A DNA stretch of 64,000 nt from Sediminibacterium salmoneum NBRC 103935 (GTDB taxonomy: Bacteria > Bacteroidota > Bacteroidia > Chitinophagales > Chitinophagaceae): positions 1,807,336-1,871,335 of the forward strand of contig NZ_KI866530.1 in the NCBI RefSeq assembly GCF_000511175.1, read 5' to 3'. The notes below the pieces were generated by a model that was not told the origin of the DNA, did no database searches, and saw only the letters and a program-made list of their open reading frames with translations. Both the position numbers and the translations under genes were made by a program. Below, piece by piece: positions 9,080 to 18,290 of the stretch. Each line of letters opens with the position of its first letter. Within the stretch, counting starts at the first letter, position 1.

Positions 9080-12000
9080 ATGCCGACAAATAGAAATAAG
9101 GAGTTATTATCAGTTGCTGAATCCATTGCCCATTTCGGCACGTTTGAATACGATGTACATACAGGTCAACTGATTTGTTCGGAAGGTATTTACTTCATTT
9201 TTGGGTGGTCGGTCAAGCAGCCAATACCCAGTTTAACAAAAATTAAATCACAGATTCAAAAAGATCATCTTGATTCTATACAAGCTTTGATTGTAGAACT
9301 CTTAAAAACTGAAAAAGAAGCTAATATTGAATGTAAGATTGAGGATGTTGAGAAAAAAACACACTACATCAATTGTTATGTTTCATTAAAGAAGAACACA
9401 TCTACGAGCAGTCCAATTCTATTAGGGGTTGTTCAAGATATTACAAATTCAAAAGTAAAGGAACTTGAAATTTTACAGACCAAAAACAAACTCAATAAGA
9501 TTCTTGAATCATCGCTTGATATAATCTGTGCCGTTAACGAAATGGGGATTTATGAGTCTGTGAGTGCAGCAAGTTATACTATACTGGGATACAAACCAGA
9601 AGAAATGATTGGTAAACATTTCTCTGAATTTGTTTTTAAAGAGGACTTTCATACAACTCAAGTAGCCAGAAACTATATCATGGGCGGGAATAGTATGACT
9701 AATTTTGAAAATAAATTAGTAAGAAAAGATGGCGAAGTTGTAAATATTATTTGGTCAGCATACTGGGATACTGAAGATAAAACAATGTATTGTGTTGCAA
9801 GAGATGGAACTGAAATAAAGAAACAGGCAACTCTTCTATTAAAAAACGAAAAAAGGTTTCATGCACTGGTAGACAATGCATCAGATGCAATTCTAATCTT
9901 AAACAAAGAAGGTGAATCTATTTATGCCTCTCCATCTATATTTAAATTAACAGGATACACACAAGAAACAATTCTTAAAGCCAAACTCGTTGACCAAATT
10001 CATCCAAAAGATATCCCTTCTTTATTAAAGTATTATCAGTTTGCATTAGAAAAACCAGGTGATGTAATTATTGCAGATAATATTCAGTTTAAGCACAATA
10101 ATAATTATTGGATTATAGTAGAGTTTACTTTAACCAATCTTTTAGATGACCCTAATATAGAAGGTATTGTTATTAATTTCAGAGACGTAACACAAAGAGA
10201 AAAAGCCATTAGTGAATTAAAACTAATGGAATCGGTTATTAAGAATACCAGTGATGCCATCATCATAACGGAGGCTGAACCTTTTGATTTACCAGGCCCC
10301 AGGATCATTTTTGTTAATGAAGCTTTTACGGAAATGACAGGATACGGAAAAGAAGAAGTCATTGGTAAAACGCCAAGAATTCTTCAAGGACCTAAAACAG
10401 ACAAAGCTGAATTAACCAAACTTAGAGCCGCATTAAAAAATTGGCAAAGATTTGAAACAACACTGGTCAATTACAAGAAAGACGGAGAAGAGTTCTGGAA
10501 TAATTTTACTATTACCCCAGTTGCAGACGAAAAAGGTTGGTTTACACATTGGATTGCAGTTGAAAGAAATGTTACTGAAGCCAAAAAAGTAGAATTAGAA
10601 AAAATTCTTTTAACGGATATTAGTAATCTGTTTCTACAAGAGGCTACGCTTGAATCTATTCTAACTCAAACATTAAAAAGAATTATTGCCTCTGAAGAGT
10701 TCATCATAGGAGAAATATGGCTTTTAAGCGCCGGAAATGAAACATTATCCTTATCAGCATTTGCAGGCATAAGTGAAAAATACGCTGGATTCTATATAGA
10801 CAACAATCATTTTAAATACATCAACCAAAATATGGGTTTACCTGGCCATGTTTGGAAAAATAAAAAGATAGTATATTGGGATGACCTGTTAAATCATCCT
10901 GAATTCAGCCGTAAATCCTTGGCAGAGAAATATAAAATTAAAGCCATGTATGGCATTCCCTTAGTCAACGGGAACCAGGTAATAGGTGTAATGTGTTTAG
11001 GAATATCTAATCAACATAATCTAAAATATATATCTACCAATTTGTTTCAGCAAGTAAGCAAAGTGCTTTCGGCAGAAATCATTAGAAAAAGACTTACAAT
11101 TGAGTTAAACAAAATATTTACAACATCCGGAGATCTCATAGTTATTGCAGATGTTGAAGGTAATATCAAAAAAACCAACCCGTCAATTCAAAATATACTT
11201 GAATATCATCCTGAAGAAATTATTGATTTTCCTTTTACTCATTTCCTACATCCGGATGATGAAGAAAGAACCAGAAAAGAAGCTGAAAAACTCTCAAAAG
11301 GAGAAACCATTCATTACCTTGAAAATAGATTGATTACAAAAACTGGAACCATTAAATGGATTGCATGGACACTTGTACCTTCAAGTGAAGACAACTTGAT
11401 ATATGGTATTGGAAAAGACATTACAGAAAAGAAAAGTCTTGAAGACATCCTAAATAAATCGAATAGGCTGGCCAGAATTGGCAGTTGGGAAATTAATTTG
11501 TTAAATGGTACAGTATTCTGGTCTGATATCACAAAAGAAATAAGAGAAGCAGAACCTGATTTTATACCCACATTTGAAAAAGGAATTTCAAAATTTAAAG
11601 AGGGATTTCATAGAAATATGATTCAACAAAGGGTTCAGGAATGTATAGATAAAGGGATTCCTTGGGACGAAGAATTATTGATTGAAACATTTAAAGGGAA
11701 CTGGAAATGGGTTAGAAGTATTGGTGAAGGAGAATTCTTAAATGGTAAATGTATCAGGGTTTATGGAAGTTTTCAGGATATCAATGACAAAAAATTAGCA
11801 CAACAAAAAATATTTGAAAGTAATGAACGATTCAGTATGGTTGCCAAAGCGACCAATGACTTAATATGGGATTGGGATATCATTAGCGGAGAAACAATCC
11901 GTTTAGGGACTTCTTTTTTTGAAAATCTTGGATATACATCTAATTTTTCAAAAACCAATAAATCTCTCTGGCTAGACTTTATTCATCCAGAAGATTTGGA

Positions 12001-12937
12001 CAGAGTAGAAGAGAATCGAAATACCATCTTTAATGACCCCAATATTCACTATTGGGAAGATCAATACCGTTGTAAACGTGCGGATGGTTCTTATGCTATT
12101 GTTTATGACAGGGGGTATATTGTTAGAACCAGCACTGGAAAAGCTATTAAAATGATAGGTTCTACACAAGACATAAGCAAACTAAAACAAAATGAAATAG
12201 AGCTTGGAAAATTAAATGAAAAACTCATGAACCAAGCTAAAGATCTGGCTACGTCCAATAAAGAATTAGAAAATTTTGCTTATATCGCTTCACACGACTT
12301 ACAGGAACCCCTCAGAATGATTAGCAGTTTCCTTACACAGATAGAAAAGAAATATGGACATATTCTGGATGAAAAAGGTAAAAAATATATCTTTTTTGCG
12401 GTTGACGGAGCAAAGCGGATGAGGCAGATTATTCTAGATATTCTTGAATTCTCCCGAATTGGCCGACAAGAACTGAGTAAAGAAGAAGTAAATGTTAAAT
12501 TGGTATTAGAAGAAATAATTCAGTTATATAAAAAACAAATTGAAGAGAAAAATGCAACTATAGAAATTGGCCCGATGCCTGTAATAAATACTTATAAAAC
12601 TTCCTTAAGACAAATTTTTCAGAATCTGATTAGCAATGCTTTGAAATATCAGGAATCAAATAGTATCGCTAAAATTTCAATTGAATGTAATAAGGAAAAT
12701 GATTACTGGAAATTTAGCATTAAAGACAATGGCATTGGAATAGATGAAGAATTTCATGATAAAATTTTCGAGATATTTCAAAGACTACATAATAAAGAGG
12801 ACTATAGCGGAACAGGCATAGGGCTTGCTATAGTTAAAAAGATTATTGAAAATCAAGGCGGTAAAATATTTGTTGAATCTGAAAAAGAAAAAGGGAGCGT
12901 TTTTTATTTTACACTTCCAATAAATTCGAATAAATAA
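9080..12937 (+). CDS. Multi-PAS/GAF sensor histidine kinase (cytoplasmic)
   Basis: About 1285 residues with no TM segment, so a soluble sensor kinase. I chose the ATG at 9080 (MPTNRNKELLSVAESIAHFG) because the longer frame from 8954 would run antisense through the NIPSNAP signal peptide. By eye the order is four PAS domains, a GAF domain (about 515-675, ISNLFLQEATLESILTQTLK), three further PAS/PAC units, then DHp and ATPase. The fourth PAS resembles LOV (GKTPRILQGPKTDKAEL) but has Pro where the photoactive Cys would be, so it is not a blue-light sensor by that chemistry. The kinase core is intact: H-box SHDLQEPLRM (about residue 1072), N-box NLISNALKYQ, G1 DNGIGID and G2 GTGIGLAIVKK. It leads a four-gene signalling cluster. 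Confidence 0.88.
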   Translation: MPTNRNKELLSVAESIAHFGTFEYDVHTGQLICSEGIYFIFGWSVKQPIPSLTKIKSQIQKDHLDSIQALIVELLKTEKEANIECKIEDVEKKTHYINCYVSLKKNTSTSSPILLGVVQDITNSKVKELEILQTKNKLNKILESSLDIICAVNEMGIYESVSAASYTILGYKPEEMIGKHFSEFVFKEDFHTTQVARNYIMGGNSMTNFENKLVRKDGEVVNIIWSAYWDTEDKTMYCVARDGTEIKKQATLLLKNEKRFHALVDNASDAILILNKEGESIYASPSIFKLTGYTQETILKAKLVDQIHPKDIPSLLKYYQFALEKPGDVIIADNIQFKHNNNYWIIVEFTLTNLLDDPNIEGIVINFRDVTQREKAISELKLMESVIKNTSDAIIITEAEPFDLPGPRIIFVNEAFTEMTGYGKEEVIGKTPRILQGPKTDKAELTKLRAALKNWQRFETTLVNYKKDGEEFWNNFTITPVADEKGWFTHWIAVERNVTEAKKVELEKILLTDISNLFLQEATLESILTQTLKRIIASEEFIIGEIWLLSAGNETLSLSAFAGISEKYAGFYIDNNHFKYINQNMGLPGHVWKNKKIVYWDDLLNHPEFSRKSLAEKYKIKAMYGIPLVNGNQVIGVMCLGISNQHNLKYISTNLFQQVSKVLSAEIIRKRLTIELNKIFTTSGDLIVIADVEGNIKKTNPSIQNILEYHPEEIIDFPFTHFLHPDDEERTRKEAEKLSKGETIHYLENRLITKTGTIKWIAWTLVPSSEDNLIYGIGKDITEKKSLEDILNKSNRLARIGSWEINLLNGTVFWSDITKEIREAEPDFIPTFEKGISKFKEGFHRNMIQQRVQECIDKGIPWDEELLIETFKGNWKWVRSIGEGEFLNGKCIRVYGSFQDINDKKLAQQKIFESNERFSMVAKATNDLIWDWDIISGETIRLGTSFFENLGYTSNFSKTNKSLWLDFIHPEDLDRVEENRNTIFNDPNIHYWEDQYRCKRADGSYAIVYDRGYIVRTSTGKAIKMIGSTQDISKLKQNEIELGKLNEKLMNQAKDLATSNKELENFAYIASHDLQEPLRMISSFLTQIEKKYGHILDEKGKKYIFFAVDGAKRMRQIILDILEFSRIGRQELSKEEVNVKLVLEEIIQLYKKQIEEKNATIEIGPMPVINTYKTSLRQIFQNLISNALKYQESNSIAKISIECNKENDYWKFSIKDNGIGIDEEFHDKIFEIFQRLHNKEDYSGTGIGLAIVKKIIENQGGKIFVESEKEKGSVFYFTLPINSNK

Positions 12938-12950
12938 AATATTTTAAACA

Positions 12951-14461
12951 TTGAATAGTATAAGTAACGATATAAGTAGATTGGAAAAATTAAATGCTTT
13001 ATTTGAAGAGAGCAATAAAGCTGCTAAAATAGGTGTTTGGGAAGTTGATTTAATTAATGATACTGTATTCTGGTCTTCTACGACAAAAAAATACATGGAG
13101 TATCGGATGATTATACCCCGAATATTAAAGAGGCGTTTGATTTTATAAAAAAAGATGAAAATCAAGTAAAATTAATTGCGTTGTTTAATGAAGCCATAAA
13201 AAATGGCAAAGCCTACGAAACAGATGTAAAACTTATAAAAAAAGACGGATCAGAACTTTGGACAAAAGCAAAGGGAACCCCTGAATTCAAAGATAACAGA
13301 TGTATTCGGATTTATGGTACTTTTCAGGATATACAAGAGCAAAAAGACAGAGAAGAAGCACTAATGAAAGCCCAAAATGAATTAGCTGAAGTTGCCAGAA
13401 AATTCAAAGGTATTTTTAATTCTGCTTTTCAGTTTATTGGATTTTTAACGCCTGACGGAACTCTTACTGAAGCTAATGAATCAGCCATTTCATTTGCTGG
13501 TCTTAAACCCGAAGATGTAATTGGCAAAAAATTCTGGGATTGTCATTGGTGGACAATTTCAAAAGCTACTCAGGAAGAGTTGAAGAAAAATATCGAGAGA
13601 GCTTCAAAAGGAGAATTTATTCAATACGAAGTTGAAATATTAGGAAAAGAGGGCGCTACAACTACTATCTTGTTTAACCTAAAACCACTAACAAATGACA
13701 ATAACGAAGTATTTTCCATTATTCCTGAAGGCAGATTAATACAAGATATAGTTGATACAAGAAAAGAACTCATTAATAAAAACAATGAATTGTCACAGTT
13801 TTCAACAATTGTTTCACATGATCTGAAAGAACCATTAAGAATGATTAATCAGTTCATGCAAAAAATTGATCATAAATATTCTGGAAGCCTGGACGATAAA
13901 GCAAGACAATATATATATTACGCAGTAGATGGAGCCAAAAGAATGAGTAAAATGATAGACGAACTACTGAACTATTCAAAATTAACAGAGAAAGACAAAA
14001 TCATTGAATTGGTACACACTAATTCTTTAGTAAATGAAATACTAAAGGGATCTGAACAATTGATACAGGAAAAAAATATAATAGTTGAAAAGACAGATTT
14101 ACCAGATATTAATGGTAATATAACTGGCATTAAGGTTTTATTTAACAACCTAATCAACAATGCAATCAAATATGCAGATCTGTCTAAAATGGCCTTAATT
14201 AAAATTTCCTGTATATCTCACCCATCAGAATGGGAATTTTGTATTGAAGACAATGGCATTGGAATAGAGCCAGAAAATCACCAAAAAATATTTGAGCTTT
14301 TTTACAAAATCAATAAATACAAGGATGAAGATACTAGTGGAATTGGGTTAGCAATTTGCAAAAAAATTGTATCCTTACATAAAGGAAATATAAGAGTTGA
14401 ATCTGATTTAGGTAAGGGGAGTAAGTTTTATTTTACTATTAAAAAGATTATCCATGCATAA
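12951..14461 (+). CDS. PAS sensor histidine kinase, one apparent homopolymer frameshift
   Basis: A 503-residue kinase if one A is added to the A7 run at 13085-13091; as written the frame ends at 13148 and resumes downstream. The restored segment reads KKIHGVSDDYTPNIKEAFDF, continuous with the second PAS half (IKKDGSELWTKAKGTPEFKD). Order: PAS (about 1-130), PAS (about 145-265), DHp with SHDLKEPLRMINQFMQK, then ATPase with NLINNAIKYAD, DNGIGIEPEN and SGIGLAICKK. The only in-frame starts are TTG codons (12951, 12981) since TAA lies at 12945. It begins 13 bases after the previous kinase and overlaps the downstream receiver gene by 8 bases, so it is translationally coupled. Confidence 0.82.
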
Positions 14462-14887
14462 TTTAAAGCCAAATCATATATTATTGATAGAAGATAATGA
14501 AGGTGACATTCTATTAACTACAGAAGCATTAGAGGAAAAATTATTTGCCAACAAAATCAGTGTAATTCGAGATGGAAAACAAGCGATTGACTATCTTGAC
14601 AATCTTGCAAATATAGAACAGAATGAATTGCCCGATTTTATTCTATTAGATATTAATTTGCCAAAAAAAACGGACATGAAGTACTACACCATATTAAAGA
14701 ATCTGAAACATTAAAACAGATTCCTGTAATTATGCTAACTACTTCTTCATCCGAACAAGATGTATTAACTTCTTATAAAAACCATGCTAATTGTTACATC
14801 ACCAAACCAACGGATGTTGATGGATTTAATACAGTAATGGAATCTATTGAAAATTTCTGGGTACAAACGGTTACTTTGCCTCATTAA
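14454..14887 (+). CDS. Single-domain response regulator (receiver), one apparent homopolymer frameshift
   Basis: A 144-residue receiver of the Rcp1/CheY-like type paired with PAS kinases. The frame breaks at the A8 run 14663-14670; adding one A gives PKKNGHEVLHHIKESETLKQ and then IPVIMLTTSSSEQDVLTSYK, ending at the TAA of 14885-14887. The acidic pocket is IEDNEGD, the phospho-acceptor is the Asp in FILLDINLPK, the Thr/Ser switch is MLTTSS and the conserved Lys is in CYITKPTD. With no output domain it probably relays phosphate or acts by protein contact. It overlaps the kinase before it and lies 6 bases before the next receiver protein. Confidence 0.85.
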
Positions 14888-14893
14888 ACAACT

Positions 14894-15904
14894 ATGATCA
14901 AAGACAAAAAACTATACAATATTTTAATTGTTGAGGATAATCCGGGAGATTTTCTTTTAATTACTGATTATTTAGAGGAGCATATCAATGCCCCGAATAT
15001 CGTTCATGCGCAAAGTTTTAAAGAAACAAAAAAATGTATTGAAAATACATTGAATAAATTTGACGTAGTATTATTAGACCTTTCACTATCCGATAAAAGT
15101 GGAGATGAGTTAATTGAAAATATTCTGGAAATCTGTATTGATACTCCAGTAATTGTGTTAACAGGTTATTCGGATATAGATTTTAGCATCAATTCCATTT
15201 CCAAAGGAATTGCCGATTACTTATTAAAAGACGAACTAACAGGAGATGGCTTATATAAAAGCATCATATATTGTATTGAGCGTTTAAAAAAGAGCAATGA
15301 ACTAACTGAGTCAGAAAAAAGATACAGTGAACTTTTCCATTTAAGCCCACTACCAATGTGGGTATATGATATTGATACGCTGGAATTTTTAGACGTAAAT
15401 GAAGCAGCACAAAAACACTATGGATATACAGAATCTGAATTCCTGCAAATGACCCTAAAAGACATAAGACCACAACAAGACATGTCAGCTTTTGAAGATC
15501 AATTAAAAATTGCGAGAGCTCATCCAAAGGAATTTTTATCAGGTTTATTCAGACATATTAAAAAAAACGGCACAATCATAGACGTAGATGTTCAAAGTAA
15601 TTTTATTCATTACAAAGGTAGAAATGCCAGGGTAATTCTTGTTAATGATATCACCGACCGATTGGAATATATAAGTGCTATTGAAACAAAGAACAAAGAG
15701 TTACAGGATATAGCCTGGCTTCAGTCGCATGTTATGAGAGCTCCTGTTGCTAAAATTATGGGCATTGTTCATCTGCTACAAAGGATTGATTTAGATGAAG
15801 TTGAAAAATCCATCTTACTGAATGACCTGAATGTCTGCGCAACAGAAATTGACCAGGTGATTCACGATATTGCTACAAAAACACATAAGGCCAGACTAAA
15901 ATAA
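14894..15904 (+). CDS. Receiver-PAS protein with a lone DHp-like tail and no ATPase domain
   Basis: A 336-residue protein. Residues 1-125 are a receiver (IVEDNPGDFLLI pocket, acceptor Asp in VVLLDLSLSD, switch Thr in VIVLTGYSD, Lys in DYLLKDEL). Residues about 137-260 are a PAS/PAC pair (LFHLSPLPMWVYDIDTLEFL, VNDITDRLEYI). The last 70 residues have a DHp-like helix (WLQSHVMRAPVAKIMGIVHL) with a His in the H-box position, but the gene ends with no N or G boxes. So it cannot be a self-contained kinase: it may be a phosphotransfer or dimerisation partner for the kinases upstream. I see no homopolymer break at its end, so the short form looks real. Confidence 0.8.
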   Translation: MIKDKKLYNILIVEDNPGDFLLITDYLEEHINAPNIVHAQSFKETKKCIENTLNKFDVVLLDLSLSDKSGDELIENILEICIDTPVIVLTGYSDIDFSINSISKGIADYLLKDELTGDGLYKSIIYCIERLKKSNELTESEKRYSELFHLSPLPMWVYDIDTLEFLDVNEAAQKHYGYTESEFLQMTLKDIRPQQDMSAFEDQLKIARAHPKEFLSGLFRHIKKNGTIIDVDVQSNFIHYKGRNARVILVNDITDRLEYISAIETKNKELQDIAWLQSHVMRAPVAKIMGIVHLLQRIDLDEVEKSILLNDLNVCATEIDQVIHDIATKTHKARLK

Positions 15905-15924
15905 AGTCATTACCTGCCAACAGC

Positions 15925-17253
15925 TCATTGCCAGCTCAATTCAACAATCGTATCGATTGAATCAAATGCAATACCTTCCATATAAAGAAAAACTCCTTCA
16001 GGAACCTGCTTAAAATTGACAGATTTTCCATTGGAGTAAAGCGATGCCTTCTTTAATTTCTTTCCGGCCAGAGGAATAAAAACAAATGGATTCTTTTGTG
16101 CGCTAAGCAAATGAATATAATGGGAATTGTCTTTTGCAGTAATAACACCCCATTCCTGAGCAGGTAATATATTTCCGTATGTACCCTGAATAGTGGCTCC
16201 GTATTTTTCCATCCATAGTCCTACCTGCTTTAGTGTATCCAGATTCTCTGGCTGTATTTTTCCATTCGGCATTGGTCCTACATTCAATAACAAGTTTGTA
16301 TTTAAAGCTGCTGCTTTTACTAAATAATGAATGATTTGTCTGGTAGATTTATAGGCGTGATCGGTAATATTATACCCCCATGAATTATTCATGGTTTCAC
16401 AGGTCTCTAATGGCAACTGGTCAGAAGGTTTTTGAAAACTCAAACCAGTATGATTTTGACCAGGCAAATCCTTTTCGAACATTTGGAAATCTTCACCGGG
16501 AATCGGATCCAGATGATGGTTGTTCCCAATTAGACATTGCGGTTGCAACTGATGAATCAGAGAATAAATTTCTTCGTATTTCCAGTTGATTCTGGAAGAC
16601 CGGTCTGCTGAACCTTCGGGATTGGTCTGATCCCAGTGACCATCGAACCAGATAGACATAATATCTCCATAATTGGTTAACAATTCAGTCAGCTGGGCCT
16701 TCATGAATTGCAAATAAGAGCCGTAGTTGCCTCCAGTCTTCCTGCCGGTACCCTGCCCTGTTCTACCAGTTGAATAAGGATAGTCTTCTCTGAACCAATC
16801 AAGGGTTGAATAGTATAAACCTAATTGCATTCCTTGTTTTTTACATTCATCCGCAAGCATTTTCAATACGTCTTTTCCATATGGGGTATTCGTTATCTTC
16901 CAGTCGGATTGCTTCGTGTCCCAATTGGAAAATCCATCATGGTGTCTGGTAATAAAAACTATATACTTCATACCGGCTGATTTGGCAGCAGACACCCATT
17001 CTGCAGCATTATACTGATTGGGATAAAAAGTCTCTTTTAATTGTAAATAGTCTTTCACTTTGATGTTACGATTCTGCATAACCCATTCACCCGAACCCAG
17101 CATGCTCGATACCCCCCAGTGTACAAACAATCCAAATCGGTTATCCTGAAATTGCTTCCTGGCCTGAAGATTGGCGCTTGTTGGCTGGTAAGTTTGGGCC
17201 TCCATTTGCAGCGAAAAAACAGCAAAAAACAAGTAGAGTATAAAGCGCATCAT
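15925..17253 (-). CDS. Secreted alpha-L-fucosidase, GH29
   Basis: A 442-residue glycoside hydrolase of family 29 that removes alpha-linked L-fucose from glycans by a retaining mechanism. It has a signal peptide (MRFILYLFFAVFSLQMEAQ) so it acts in the periplasm or beyond. Family marks are FGLFVHWGVSSMLGSGEW near the N-terminus, YIVFITRHHDGFSNWDT, and the nucleophile region SIWFDGHWD, whose first Asp is the expected nucleophile; NVGPMPNGKI follows in the second half of the barrel. A short beta-sandwich remnant ends the protein. Its start overlaps the stop of the sugar-kinase gene (ATGA), so it is the last gene of the GH109-kinase-GH29 operon. Confidence 0.93.
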   Translation of the reverse strand: MMRFILYLFFAVFSLQMEAQTYQPTSANLQARKQFQDNRFGLFVHWGVSSMLGSGEWVMQNRNIKVKDYLQLKETFYPNQYNAAEWVSAAKSAGMKYIVFITRHHDGFSNWDTKQSDWKITNTPYGKDVLKMLADECKKQGMQLGLYYSTLDWFREDYPYSTGRTGQGTGRKTGGNYGSYLQFMKAQLTELLTNYGDIMSIWFDGHWDQTNPEGSADRSSRINWKYEEIYSLIHQLQPQCLIGNNHHLDPIPGEDFQMFEKDLPGQNHTGLSFQKPSDQLPLETCETMNNSWGYNITDHAYKSTRQIIHYLVKAAALNTNLLLNVGPMPNGKIQPENLDTLKQVGLWMEKYGATIQGTYGNILPAQEWGVITAKDNSHYIHLLSAQKNPFVFIPLAGKKLKKASLYSNGKSVNFKQVPEGVFLYMEGIAFDSIDTIVELSWQ

Positions 17254-18290
17254 AATTTCATTTTTTTAAACTCAGTTTCGTATTCCATTAATCGTTCCAG
17301 TAAAACAACCTGATTAATAGCCCGTACTAAATTATGGGTTGGATACTGAATCTGATAATACCTGTCATTATGCAGATAATCTGTTAAAAATCTCAAAGCC
17401 TGCATGTAAATCATGAACTGACCAGCGAAGAAGAAATGCTTTTTCTCTTCATTGGTTAATTCATTTTGCATCTCTTTATAATACCCTTCTACAATTGCAT
17501 AATAGTAATCTGGTCTTATTTTAATTTTACTGATATCTTCTTCATTCTCAGAAACCTCGCACAGGTAGGTACGCATCATGTCTCCTACATCGCTGATAAA
17601 ATAACCAGGCATTACCGTATCTAAATCGATGATACAAACTGCATTGTCTTGCTCATTAAACAGTACATTGCTGATTTTTGTATCATGGTGTGTTACCCGT
17701 TTCTTAAATGAATTATTTTTTGTTATGGCATCGTATTGCTTCACCAAAAATTGCAGTCTGGTGAGTTTATCAATCAGGCTTTTCTCGTTATGGATTCTTT
17801 CGGCATTTCCTGATTTCAGTGCTTCCTGAAATTGCTGATAGCGATAGCTAAGGTTATGAAAATCGGGTATGGTAACATTGAGCTGGTTACAATTAAATCC
17901 ACCCAAATAAGCAGTAAACCTTCCGAACTGTTCCGCCGCTTCAAAAGCCTGCTTAGGATTGGCTACTACATCAATGGTATGTGTTCCTTCAATAAAAGGG
18001 AACACTCTGAAATAACCAACTCCCGGCTCTTTTAATAATTGACTCCCGGCTGAATGCAGAATGGGAGCCGGAAACAAATAACTACTATAATTTTTCTTTA
18101 AATAGCTTGCAATAACAGTAATATTACCGTGAATCAATTCCGGATTAACGAATACATGATCATTAATTTGCTGCAGAATATAATTCCCATTTACACTACA
18201 AACTTTCCAGGTTTTATTGATAATACCGGATGTTATAGGGATGATAAGGGCATCTGATGGAATGCCAAATTTCTGCAGAACTGCTTCCAT
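17250..18290 (-). CDS. APH-fold phosphotransferase, likely N-acetylhexosamine kinase (NahK-like)
   Basis: A 346-residue aminoglycoside-phosphotransferase-fold kinase. The ATG at 18290 is preferred to the TTG one codon before it. Visible motifs are the Brenner-type loop THHDTKISNVLF (catalytic Asp, then Asn) and the metal-binding CIIDLDTVMPG; an N-terminal NYILQQIN gives the strand with the nucleotide Lys/Gln. Proteins of this type are annotated as mucin desulfatase or phosphotransferase enzyme family and include N-acetylhexosamine 1-kinases. Placed between a GalNAc-releasing enzyme and a fucosidase, phosphorylation of released GalNAc is the best inference. It overlaps GH109's stop by one base. 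Confidence 0.78.
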   Translation of the reverse strand: MEAVLQKFGIPSDALIIPITSGIINKTWKVCSVNGNYILQQINDHVFVNPELIHGNITVIASYLKKNYSSYLFPAPILHSAGSQLLKEPGVGYFRVFPFIEGTHTIDVVANPKQAFEAAEQFGRFTAYLGGFNCNQLNVTIPDFHNLSYRYQQFQEALKSGNAERIHNEKSLIDKLTRLQFLVKQYDAITKNNSFKKRVTHHDTKISNVLFNEQDNAVCIIDLDTVMPGYFISDVGDMMRTYLCEVSENEEDISKIKIRPDYYYAIVEGYYKEMQNELTNEEKKHFFFAGQFMIYMQALRFLTDYLHNDRYYQIQYPTHNLVRAINQVVLLERLMEYETEFKKMKL

